52,228 bases of DNA from an uncultured Chlorobiota bacterium (GTDB taxonomy: Bacteria > Bacteroidota > Bacteroidia > Bacteroidales > JAADGE01), in contig CAMZKV010000056.1 in assembly GCA_947311445.1 (NCBI GenBank), forward strand, positions 1 to 52,228, given 5' to 3'. Below are positions 45,088 through 52,228 of this stretch, in pieces (positions within the stretch are counted from its first letter, which is position 1; the number at the start of each line of letters is the position of its first letter). A program made the position numbers and the translations under genes. The notes beneath the pieces are model-generated. The model ran no database searches, was not told the DNA's origin, and saw only the letters and a program-made list of their open reading frames with translations.

Positions 45088-47955
45088 TTATTTATATTCC
45101 TCAATTGGCGAACATGTACAAAATAAATTTCTGTCGCCAAAAGCATCATCAATTCTGCCAACAGGAATTTGAAACTTGTTTGCTCTTATATGTTTCAAAG
45201 GAAATGCAGCTATTTCTCTGGAATAACTGTGATTCCAATCGTTTGAAATTAAAACTTGCTCGGTGTGAGGTGCATTTTTTAAAGGATTATCAGTTTTGTC
45301 AAATTTACCGTTTTTAATGTCTTGTATTTCATCATAAATTGAAATCATTGATTTTATAAACTTATCCATTTCATATTTAGATTCACTTTCGGTAGGTTCA
45401 ACCATCAAAGTTCCATGAACAGGAAAAGATAGAGTTGGAGCATGAAATCCGTAATCCATCAACCTTTTTGCAATATCTGACTCTGAAATATCTGCCTCTG
45501 TTTTAAAATTTCTACATTCTAAAATCATTTCATGGGCAACAAAGCCATTTACTCCAGTGTATAATATTTTAAAATACTTTTTTAATGAAGCTGCTATGTA
45601 ATTAGCATTTAAAATTGCTGTTTTTGTAGATTTCAACAGACCTTCTGCACCTAACATCTTTAAATATCCATGTGTAATACCTAAGATACTTGCACTACCC
45701 CAAGGAGCTGCCGAAATTGCTTTTATTGCTTTTTTTCCTCCGGTTTTAACAATAGGATGCCCGGGTAAAAATTCAGATAAGTGCTTAGCTACAGCAACAG
45801 GACCAACACCGGGACCACCACCTCCATGTGGAATTGCAAAAGTTTTATGTAAGTTTAAATGGCAAACATCCGCTCCAATTGTTGCAGGATTTGTAATTCC
45901 TACCTGAGCATTCATATTTGCACCATCCATATATACTTGCCCTCCATTTTCATGAATAATTTCACACATTTTTATTGCATCGCTTTCAAAAACGCCATGT
46001 GTAGAAGGATATGTAATCATAAATGCTGCTAAATTTTCTTTATGTTGTTCGGCTTTTAGTTTCAAATCCTCAACATCAATATTTCCGTTTTCATCACAAT
46101 TAACAATAATAACTTTCATTCCTGCCATAATAGCACTAGCAGGATTTGTTCCATGTGCAGAAGATGGAATTAAAACTACATTTCTATGTCCCTGATTTAT
46201 ACTTTTATGATATTCCCGAATTAGCATAAGCCCTGTATATTCTCCTGATGCTCCAGAGTTGGGCTGAAAAGTAATTTCATCAAAACCCGTAATTTCTAAT
46301 AAATCCCTTGCAAGTTCTTTAAATATTTGATGATAACCTCCAACTTGCCTTTTTGGTACAAAAGGATGTATTTCTCCAAGCTCAGGACTACTCAGAGGCA
46401 TCATTAAACTTGCAGGGTTTAATTTCATAGTACAAGAACCTAATGAAATCATAGAATGAGTTAAAGACATATCTTTTCGCTCAAGAGTTTTAATATAACG
46501 CATCATTTCAGTCTCAGACCGAAAATTTTTAAAAACATCTTGTTCTAAGAAATTTGTTTTTCTTTTAAATTTAGAATTAAATCCAAAAGTTTCCTTTATT
46601 TTTGATATTCTTTCAAATTCTTTTCCCAATGCAAGAGAAAATATTCTTAAAATTACATTCAAATCCGCAATAGAAGTTGTTTCGTTAATGCTAATTCCTA
46701 TTTTTTTATCAGAGAAATACCTAAAATTTACTTTTTTTCGTAAAGCTATTTTCTTGAATTCTTTAATTGAAACTAATTCTGGCAATTCTATATATAAAGT
46801 ATCAAAAAAGTTTTCATTAGTCTGATTATAACCAAGTTCAGCAACTTTTTTAGATAAAACATTAGCTTTTGCATTTATTGAACTTGCGATATTAATTAAG
46901 CCTTCATTTCCATGATATACAGCGTACATTCCTGCCATAGTTGCAAGCAAAGCCTGAGCGGTGCAAATATTTGAAGTGGCTTTTTCTCGTTTTATATGCT
47001 GCTCTCTTGTTTGTAAAGCCATTCTTAAGGCTCTATTTCCATGAATGTCTTTTGAAACTCCGATTATACGTCCCGGAATTTTTCTTTTAAAACTTTCTCT
47101 TGTAGCAAAATATGCGGCATGGGGTCCTCCAAAGCCTAACGGAATTCCAAGTCTTTGTGTTGTCCCAAAAACTATATCTGCACCCCATTCGCCGGGAGGT
47201 GTTAAAATTGCTAAACTAAGAATGTCAGCAGCAACACTAACAAGAATTTCTTTTTCATGTGCCTTTTTTGTAAATTCTGAAAAATCACAAACTTTTCCGT
47301 CATTTCCGGGGTACTGAACAATTGCACCAAAAACTTTATTATGTAAATCAAAGGTCTTAAAATCTCCTATTTCAACTTTTATGTTAAGTGGGGCAGCTTT
47401 TCCAAGTATAACCTCTATTGTTTGAGGGAAAGTATTTTCATCAACAAAAAGAACATCAACACCTTCTTTTATAGCTTTTCTTTTTCTGTTATTAAACATC
47501 ATAATCATTGCTTCGGATGCTGCTGTTGCCTCATCCAGAAGTGAAGCATTTGCAATTTCACATGCTGTTAGTTCTGTTATAACTGTTTGAAAGTTTAGGA
47601 GTGCTTCCAGTCTTCCCTGAGATATTTCTGCTTGATATGGCGTATAGGAAGTGTACCAAACCGGATTTTCCAGTATGTTTCTTAGAATAACAGCAGGACT
47701 AATGGTGTTATAATATCCTGTTCCAATATATGTTTTATATATTTTATTTTTAGAAATAATTTTAGCGAAATATTTTTGATATTCGTATTCTGTCATTGCC
47801 TTATCTAACTCAAGTCCTTTTTTCATTAAAATTGAATCAGGAACAATTTTATTAATTAGTTCATCAACAGAAGATAACCCTATTGTTGATAACATCTCTT
47901 TAATCTCATTTTCTTGAGATCCGATGTGGCGTTCTGAAAATTTTACTGTTTCCAT
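45088..47955 (-). CDS. gcvP: Glycine dehydrogenase (decarboxylating), P protein
   Basis: 955 residues, the fused single-chain type. It opens with FSERHIGSQENEIKEML. The PLP lysine is in HLNLHKTFAIPHGGGGPG (Lys704). It decarboxylates glycine and passes the aminomethyl group to the H protein of the glycine cleavage system. GcvH and GcvT are not in the window. No glycine riboswitch is evident in the 253-bp upstream gap. TAACTTTG at 48019-48012 is a candidate -7 box. Confidence 0.95.
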   Translation of the reverse strand: METVKFSERHIGSQENEIKEMLSTIGLSSVDELINKIVPDSILMKKGLELDKAMTEYEYQKYFAKIISKNKIYKTYIGTGYYNTISPAVILRNILENPVWYTSYTPYQAEISQGRLEALLNFQTVITELTACEIANASLLDEATAASEAMIMMFNNRKRKAIKEGVDVLFVDENTFPQTIEVILGKAAPLNIKVEIGDFKTFDLHNKVFGAIVQYPGNDGKVCDFSEFTKKAHEKEILVSVAADILSLAILTPPGEWGADIVFGTTQRLGIPLGFGGPHAAYFATRESFKRKIPGRIIGVSKDIHGNRALRMALQTREQHIKREKATSNICTAQALLATMAGMYAVYHGNEGLINIASSINAKANVLSKKVAELGYNQTNENFFDTLYIELPELVSIKEFKKIALRKKVNFRYFSDKKIGISINETTSIADLNVILRIFSLALGKEFERISKIKETFGFNSKFKRKTNFLEQDVFKNFRSETEMMRYIKTLERKDMSLTHSMISLGSCTMKLNPASLMMPLSSPELGEIHPFVPKRQVGGYHQIFKELARDLLEITGFDEITFQPNSGASGEYTGLMLIREYHKSINQGHRNVVLIPSSAHGTNPASAIMAGMKVIIVNCDENGNIDVEDLKLKAEQHKENLAAFMITYPSTHGVFESDAIKMCEIIHENGGQVYMDGANMNAQVGITNPATIGADVCHLNLHKTFAIPHGGGGPGVGPVAVAKHLSEFLPGHPIVKTGGKKAIKAISAAPWGSASILGITHGYLKMLGAEGLLKSTKTAILNANYIAASLKKYFKILYTGVNGFVAHEMILECRNFKTEADISESDIAKRLMDYGFHAPTLSFPVHGTLMVEPTESESKYEMDKFIKSMISIYDEIQDIKNGKFDKTDNPLKNAPHTEQVLISNDWNHSYSREIAAFPLKHIRANKFQIPVGRIDDAFGDRNLFCTCSPIEEYK

Positions 47956-48011
47956 GCTAATTACCTTATTATTAAGTAAATAATAAATAAAATTAAAAAA
48001 TAAAAAGTATT

Positions 48012-48019
48012 CAAAGTTA
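48012..48019 (-). promoter_or_regulatory. Candidate -7 box for gcvP
   Basis: Minus strand TAACTTTG, 57 bp before the ATG. No clear -33 element. Confidence 0.35.
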
Positions 48020-48163
48020 GTTATTAGATTTAACTTTTTAGATATTTTTTATTAAAAAATATTTTTTTTTTAATCGTTGGTTTATAAATTCTATATTTTG
48101 TTAAATTTTAAGGTATTACAGACAAATTAACAAATGAAAATATCTAAATATGACAATTATCAT

Positions 48164-48193
48164 TTTGTACGTTTAAAACTCTTTTTATTTTTG
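48164..48193 (+). promoter_or_regulatory. Predicted promoter of the ArsR-type gene
   Basis: TTTG (48164-48167), an 18-bp spacer, TATTTTTG (48186-48193), with the ATG 16 bp downstream. Good match. Confidence 0.65.
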
Positions 48194-48208
48194 TGAAAAA
48201 CATTAAAA

Positions 48209-48511
48209 ATGAAAAAAATAAATATTAGTTCAGACAGATTGGAAAGAGCCTCAACAATGCTAAAGGCAATGGCTCATCCTATGCGAGTTGCAATTTTAAA
48301 TTTATTATGTAATGGTAATAAGCTAACAGTTTCTGAAATTCATAAAACTTTAAAAATTGAGCAATCTACAACATCCCATCATCTTGGAATTTTAAAAGAT
48401 AAGGGTGTTTTGAAATCTGAAAGGAAAGGTAAAAACTCTTATTACTTTTTAAAGAATAAAAATCTTGAACATGTTGTTGAATGCCTTAACAAATGTACTG
48501 AATGTGAATAA
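48209..48511 (+). CDS. ArsR/SmtB-family regulator
   Basis: 100 residues. A winged helix with recognition region VSEIHKTLKIEQSTTSHHLGILKD is canonical. The usual alpha-3 metal site ELCVCD is replaced by a segment without CxC. Instead the C-terminus ends ECLNKCTECE (Cys92, Cys96, Cys99), which could form a different metal or thiol-sensing site with Cys34. No transporter or metal gene lies next to it, so the target is unknown. It converges on tadA with only 7 bp between. Confidence 0.88.
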   Translation: MKKINISSDRLERASTMLKAMAHPMRVAILNLLCNGNKLTVSEIHKTLKIEQSTTSHHLGILKDKGVLKSERKGKNSYYFLKNKNLEHVVECLNKCTECE

Positions 48512-48518
48512 GCTCACT

Positions 48519-48968
48519 TTAAGTTTGTCTTATTTTTTGAAAAAAATCAGTTATAATTTTTGAGCACTCAAATTCTAAAATACCTCCCACTATTTTTGTT
48601 TGAGGATGGATTATTTTATTACTAAAACCTAAAAAGCCTCTTTTATTGTCTTTTGCTCCGTAAACAATTTTTCCTATTTGTGCCCAGTATGTTGCACCAG
48701 CACACATAACGCAAGGTTCAACCGTTACATACAAAGTGCAATTTTTTAAGTATTTTGCTCCTAGCATATTTCCAGCAGATGTTATTGCTTGCATTTCAGC
48801 GTGAGCAGTTGCATCTTTTAATGTTTCACTCATATTGTGAGCTTTTGCAATAATTTTATTTTTAAAAACAATTACAGCTCCAATAGGAACTTCATCTTTG
48901 TCATAAGCTAAATTTGCTTGTGATAGTGCTTGTTTCATAAAATATTCATCTGTAAAAATGTCTTGCAT
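48519..48968 (-). CDS. tadA: tRNA-specific adenosine deaminase
   Basis: 149 residues of the cytidine/adenosine deaminase fold. The zinc site is His56 and catalytic Glu58 (AHAEMQAI), Cys86 and Cys89 (EPCVMCAGA). It deaminates A34 to inosine in tRNA-Arg(ACG). Single-gene transcript; the MITE-like element lies upstream of it, with aspS beyond. A guanine deaminase reading is possible but the motif set favours TadA. Confidence 0.9.
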   Translation of the reverse strand: MQDIFTDEYFMKQALSQANLAYDKDEVPIGAVIVFKNKIIAKAHNMSETLKDATAHAEMQAITSAGNMLGAKYLKNCTLYVTVEPCVMCAGATYWAQIGKIVYGAKDNKRGFLGFSNKIIHPQTKIVGGILEFECSKIITDFFQKIRQT

Positions 48969-49049
48969 GTTTAATGTTTATTTTTAAAAAAATATTATTC
49001 GCAAAGATAGTAAATTAAAAAAAAAGACGTTATTTTTTTCTTTGCTCTG

Positions 49050-49059
49050 TCTTGCATAT
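49050..49059. repeat. Left target-site duplication of the MITE-like element
   Basis: TCTTGCATAT, identical to 49252-49261. The two copies directly abut the terminal inverted repeats. Confidence 0.7.
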
Positions 49060-49251
49060 CAGGGCAAACTCACACTTTGTTAAAACCTATTAAAAGTATT
49101 AATTTGCTTTAAATCGTGTCACTTTTTAACGTGTCACGATAACATTAATTTTTGATTTAGATATTCTATTAGTTTCATTATTCTTAAAAACCTTAGTTTG
49201 AATTGTTAAATCAAATAAATTGTGTTGAAAAAAAAGTATGAGTTTGCCCTG
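49060..49251. mobile_element. 192-bp MITE-like element between tadA and aspS
   Basis: Ends in inverted repeats CAGGGCAAACTCACACTT and, reversed, CAGGGCAAACTCATACTT: 17 of 18 bases match (49060-49077 and 49234-49251). It is bounded by 10-bp direct repeats (49050-49059, 49252-49261). The interior is AT-rich, non-coding, and contains CGTGTCAC twice (49115, 49130). A 10-bp duplication suits an IS4-type transposase acting in trans; no transposase is present. Both the small size and the exact flanks suit a MITE. Confidence 0.72.
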
Positions 49252-49261
49252 TCTTGCATAT
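49252..49261. repeat. Right target-site duplication of the MITE-like element
   Basis: TCTTGCATAT, eight bases before the aspS -33 element, so the element was inserted just upstream of that promoter. Confidence 0.7.
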
Positions 49262-49269
49262 TTAAAAAC

Positions 49270-49299
49270 TTGCTCTAAAAATGTAAAGTTATATCTTTG
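49270..49299 (+). promoter_or_regulatory. Predicted aspS promoter
   Basis: TTG (49270-49272), a 19-bp spacer, TATCTTTG (49292-49299); the ATG is 25 bp downstream. Confidence 0.65.
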
Positions 49300-49323
49300 C
49301 AGATTGAAATTAAAATATAAAAA

Positions 49324-51081
49324 ATGTATAGAACACATAATTGCGGCGAGCTAAGACAAAGTAGTGTAAATAAAGAAGTTACACTAAGTGGTTGGGTGCA
49401 AAAGATAAGAAATCTTGGAGCAATGACTTTTATTGACCTAAGAGATAGATATGGAATAACTCAATTATTTTTTAATAAAGATACAAATCCGGAACTTCAA
49501 GCAGAGGCAGAAAAACTGGGAAGAGAGTTTGTTGTTCAAATTAAGGGAAAAGTTATTGAAAGAAGCAATAAAAATTCTAAAATGCCAACCGGAGACATTG
49601 AAATTTCAGTTTCAAATATTAATATTCTAAGTAAATCTGAGATTCCTCCATTTACTATTGAAGATGATACTGACGGAGGTGAGGAAATAAGATTAAAATA
49701 CAGATATCTTGATTTACGAAGAGCAAAAGTTCAAAAAGGTATTATTTTAAGAAATAAAATGGCTCAAGAAATTAGAAAATATTTGTTAAATAAGGATTTC
49801 TTGGAAATTGAAACTCCTTTCTTAATTAAATCAACACCAGAAGGAGCAAGAGATTTTGTAGTTCCTTCTCGCATGAGTGAAGGTAAATTTTATGCACTTC
49901 CACAATCACCGCAAGTTTTTAAACAACTCCTTATGATTGGGGGTTATGATAAATATTTTCAGCTCACTAAATGTTTTAGAGATGAAGATTTTAGATCTGA
50001 CCGGCAGCCTGAATTTACTCAAATAGACTGTGAAATGTCTTTTGTTGAAAGAGATGACATTTTAAACCTTTTTGAAGGTCTTGCAAAACATATGTTTAAG
50101 GAAATTAAAAATATTGAATTTAATGAGCCATTTGTTAGAATTGCCTATGATGATGCAATGAACACATATGGAAGCGACAGACCGGATTTACGATTTGACA
50201 TGAAAATTTCGAATTTGACAGAAACAGTTAAAGGTAATAATTTTAATGTATTTGATGGTGCTAAATTTATTGGCGGAATTTGTGCAGAAGGACTTTCGGG
50301 ATATTCTCGTAAGCAAACCGACAAACTTATAAAGTGGGTTCAAAGACCTCAAATAGGAGCAAAAGGTTTAGTTTTTGCAAAATATAATGAAGATGGGACA
50401 TTTAAATCGTCGGTTGATAAATTTTATTCGCAAGAAGACCTTAAAAAATGGGCTGATGCGATGAATGCAAAAGCTGGTGATTTAATGCTACTTATGTCTG
50501 GAGAAAAAAACAAAACACTTTTGGCATTAGGCGAACTTCGTTTAGAAATGGGTAACAGATTAGAACTGAGAAACGATAATAATTTTGCTCCTCTTTGGAT
50601 TGTAGATTTTCCCTTATTTGAAAAAGATGAAGAAACTGGGCAAATGCATGCAGTTCATCATCCGTTCACTTCACCAAAAAATGATCAATTTCATTTAATT
50701 GATACAAATCCGGAAGATATCAAAGCTGAAGCATATGACTTGGTTGTTAACGGGAATGAAATAGGAGGAGGTTCAATAAGAATACACGACACAGAACTTC
50801 AAGAAAAAATGTTTAAAATTTTAGGTTTTACAGAAGACGAAGCAAAAGAACAATTTGGATTTTTAATGAATGCCTTTAAATATGGTGCACCTCCTCATGG
50901 TGGAGTTGCTTTTGGCTTTGACAGATGGGTTGCATTATTTAATGGTTCTGAAAGCATAAGAGATGTTATTGCATTTCCAAAAAATAATGCAGGAAGAGAT
51001 ATTATGATTGATGCTCCTGCAAGTATTGATAATGAACAGTTAAAGGATTTGAATTTAGCTGTTGTTAAAACTAAAAAATAG
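49324..51081 (+). CDS. aspS: Aspartyl-tRNA synthetase
   Basis: 585 residues, bacterial type. An N-terminal anticodon-binding OB fold ([20 protein letters not shown]) precedes the class II core with motif 2 [18 protein letters not shown] and motif 3 [14 protein letters not shown]-type insert lies between them, and [11 protein letters not shown] is a family block. It charges tRNA-Asp. Start fixed by the family N-terminus ([10 protein letters not shown]). Its leader is short and shows no T-box-like fold. Confidence 0.96.
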   Translation: MYRTHNCGELRQSSVNKEVTLSGWVQKIRNLGAMTFIDLRDRYGITQLFFNKDTNPELQAEAEKLGREFVVQIKGKVIERSNKNSKMPTGDIEISVSNINILSKSEIPPFTIEDDTDGGEEIRLKYRYLDLRRAKVQKGIILRNKMAQEIRKYLLNKDFLEIETPFLIKSTPEGARDFVVPSRMSEGKFYALPQSPQVFKQLLMIGGYDKYFQLTKCFRDEDFRSDRQPEFTQIDCEMSFVERDDILNLFEGLAKHMFKEIKNIEFNEPFVRIAYDDAMNTYGSDRPDLRFDMKISNLTETVKGNNFNVFDGAKFIGGICAEGLSGYSRKQTDKLIKWVQRPQIGAKGLVFAKYNEDGTFKSSVDKFYSQEDLKKWADAMNAKAGDLMLLMSGEKNKTLLALGELRLEMGNRLELRNDNNFAPLWIVDFPLFEKDEETGQMHAVHHPFTSPKNDQFHLIDTNPEDIKAEAYDLVVNGNEIGGGSIRIHDTELQEKMFKILGFTEDEAKEQFGFLMNAFKYGAPPHGGVAFGFDRWVALFNGSESIRDVIAFPKNNAGRDIMIDAPASIDNEQLKDLNLAVVKTKK

Positions 51082-51189
51082 GAGTTTTAAAATTAAAAAT
51101 TATTGTTATCGACAAATGGTTTAAATATATTTTATAAAGATATTAAAAATTTTATATAATACTGAATATCAGAATATTAAAAACCATTA

Positions 51190-51224
51190 AAGCCCTTATA
51201 TTTTCATAAAGGTTTAATTTCTTT
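51190..51224 (+). terminator. Probable aspS terminator
   Basis: Ten paired positions with one mismatch and one G-U (51190-51199 with 51206-51215), loop ATTTTC, then a T-rich stretch (AATTTCTTTT). Imperfect but placed between two converging genes. Confidence 0.45.
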
Positions 51225-51234
51225 TATGTTTTTT

Positions 51235-52228
51235 TTACAAAACCCCACTCTTAATAACCATCAATTTTTCCCTAGTCATTTCATGAATTGTGTACGGAAT
51301 ACCTCCCATGCCAATACCGGAACTGTCTCTTCCGCCAAAAGGCATCCAATCTACACGAAAAGCTGTATGGTCATTAACCATTACGGCAGTTGCGTTTAGT
51401 TTTTTTACAGTGTCCAAAGCAACATCAATATTTTTTGTGAAAACTGATGCTTGAAAATGAAGATCTAAACTATTTGCTGTTTCAATAGCTTTTTCTCTGC
51501 TAGAATATGAATAAATGCAAACAACAGGACCAAAAATTTCTAATTGTGAGACTTTTGAATTTGCAGGAGGATTAAGTAAAACCGTAGGTTTATAACAAGT
51601 GTCAGAAATTCTTTTGCCTCCGCACAATAATTCTGCTCCACCTTCAATTGCTTCATTTACCCAATCCTCAACTCTATCAACTTCAAATGGGGAAATTAAA
51701 GGACCAACTTCTGTTTTTTCATCCATTTGGTTTCTCACAATTAATTTACTTGCCATTTCTGCAAATTGTTTTGAGAAACTGTCGCAAATATCTTCATGAA
51801 CAAAAACACGTTGAACAGAAACACAAACTTGCCCTGCATGATAAAATCCTCCTTTTAAAAGTGATGGTAACATTTCTTTAAAATCGGCATCTTTTTCAAC
51901 TATAACAGGAGCAGAACCACCATGCTCCAATGCACAACGTGTTCCTGGTGAAAGTTTTGAACGTAAATACCAGCCTATTTTTGAGGAGCCTATAAATGAA
52001 AAATAATTTACCCGCTTGTCTGTTACAAGTTTTTCGGCAACATCACTTTTGCAAACTGTAACTTGGCACCAACCTTCGGGCAAACCTGCTTCTTTTAAAA
52101 TTTCTGCAAAATTAAGTGCAGAAAGAGGAGTTGTTGATGCTGGTTTAATAATTACCGGACATCCTGCTGCAATTGCTGTAACTGTTTGATGTATAGCTAA
52201 ATTCAATGGATGATTAAATGCGCTTACA
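51235..52228 (-). CDS. Aldehyde dehydrogenase (5' end outside window)
   Basis: At least 331 residues; the frame is still open at the window edge and the visible part begins VSAFNHPLNLAIH, so the true start lies beyond 52228. The general base glutamate is in EHGG (usual ELGG) and the nucleophile cysteine in FYHAGQVCVSVQRVF. The NAD(P)-site segment GCPVIIKPASTTPLSA is present. It oxidises an aldehyde to a carboxylate; the substrate is not predictable. Convergent with aspS. Confidence 0.9.
   Translation of the reverse strand, partial: VSAFNHPLNLAIHQTVTAIAAGCPVIIKPASTTPLSALNFAEILKEAGLPEGWCQVTVCKSDVAEKLVTDKRVNYFSFIGSSKIGWYLRSKLSPGTRCALEHGGSAPVIVEKDADFKEMLPSLLKGGFYHAGQVCVSVQRVFVHEDICDSFSKQFAEMASKLIVRNQMDEKTEVGPLISPFEVDRVEDWVNEAIEGGAELLCGGKRISDTCYKPTVLLNPPANSKVSQLEIFGPVVCIYSYSSREKAIETANSLDLHFQASVFTKNIDVALDTVKKLNATAVMVNDHTAFRVDWMPFGGRDSSGIGMGGIPYTIHEMTREKLMVIKSGVL

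Noticed and set aside
47956-48208. Possible glycine riboswitch upstream of gcvP
   Set aside because: No GC-rich paired aptamer elements; the stretch is almost pure A/T.
49115-49137. CGTGTCAC direct repeat as an operator
   Set aside because: Lies inside the MITE-like element, far from either gene's promoter; more likely part of that element.
49262-49323. Possible T-box leader for aspS
   Set aside because: The leader after the promoter is only about 20 nt, with no specifier loop or T-box sequence.

Overview
The window is AT-rich DNA from a member of the Bacteroidota. The evidence is gldF/gldG, two large TonB-dependent receptors with a carboxypeptidase-like N-terminal extension, C-terminal domains of the type IX secretion (T9SS) kind, many signal peptides ending in 'AQ' or 'GQ', and several promoters of the Bacteroidota form TTTG-N18/19-TAnnTTTG. 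Shine-Dalgarno sites are mostly absent, as is usual in this phylum, and an unusual share of genes appear to start at TTG or GTG. The order cannot be settled from the sequence. Menaquinone is made by the futalosine route (mqnB, mqnD). There is no rRNA, CRISPR array, prophage or intact transposase. The window ends inside an aldehyde dehydrogenase gene.

Layout. 1-350: a perfect 22-bp palindrome, then non-coding DNA. 0.35-2.8 kb: gldG and gldF (minus). 3-5.5 kb: a YfbK-type von Willebrand lipoprotein (minus) and a divergent class I amidotransferase-like lipoprotein (plus). 5.8-7.1 kb: gdhA, separated from the converging glgP-HIT-greA group by a bidirectional terminator. 10.9-17.9 kb: a TonB receptor with a repeat-built lipoprotein (minus), head-to-head with a second related receptor (plus). 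18-21.4 kb: mqnB-mqnD (minus), folE and an aminotransferase (plus). 21.5-25 kb: a receiver-only protein with a problematic 5' end, a secreted FGE-fold protein, an FKBP lipoprotein, a NadR-like kinase and an internally duplicated secreted protein. 25-32.6 kb: a TlpA-type thioredoxin, an AraC regulator, GDP-fucose synthase and a run of minus-strand housekeeping genes (CoA-binding protein, deoC, MazG-like, e(P4) phosphatase, dtd, asd). 32.7-39.9 kb: a 1435-residue surface protein of three Ig-Ig-LTD units, a BaiN/HI0933-type flavoprotein, the decayed tail of a cytosine-C5 DNA methyltransferase, and a DUF58 protein. 39.9-42.8 kb: a ribbon-helix-helix-like small protein, a CAU tRNA, and an SPFH-GYF protein next to a double zinc-ribbon membrane protein. 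42.8-52.2 kb: glutathione peroxidase, a T9SS-exported Asp-box protein, gcvP, an ArsR regulator, tadA, a MITE-like element, aspS and the partial aldehyde dehydrogenase.

Most of the window is core metabolism and envelope biology in short operons. The least expected items are non-coding or decayed. They are a 192-bp MITE-like element with matching target duplications directly upstream of the aspS promoter, a terminator hairpin lying just after the predicted greA start site (formally like the E. coli greA leader), the methyltransferase remnant, a start-less receiver gene, and the SPFH/zinc-ribbon pair that recalls Bacillus YdjI/YdjG. No complete new defence or mobile system is visible.
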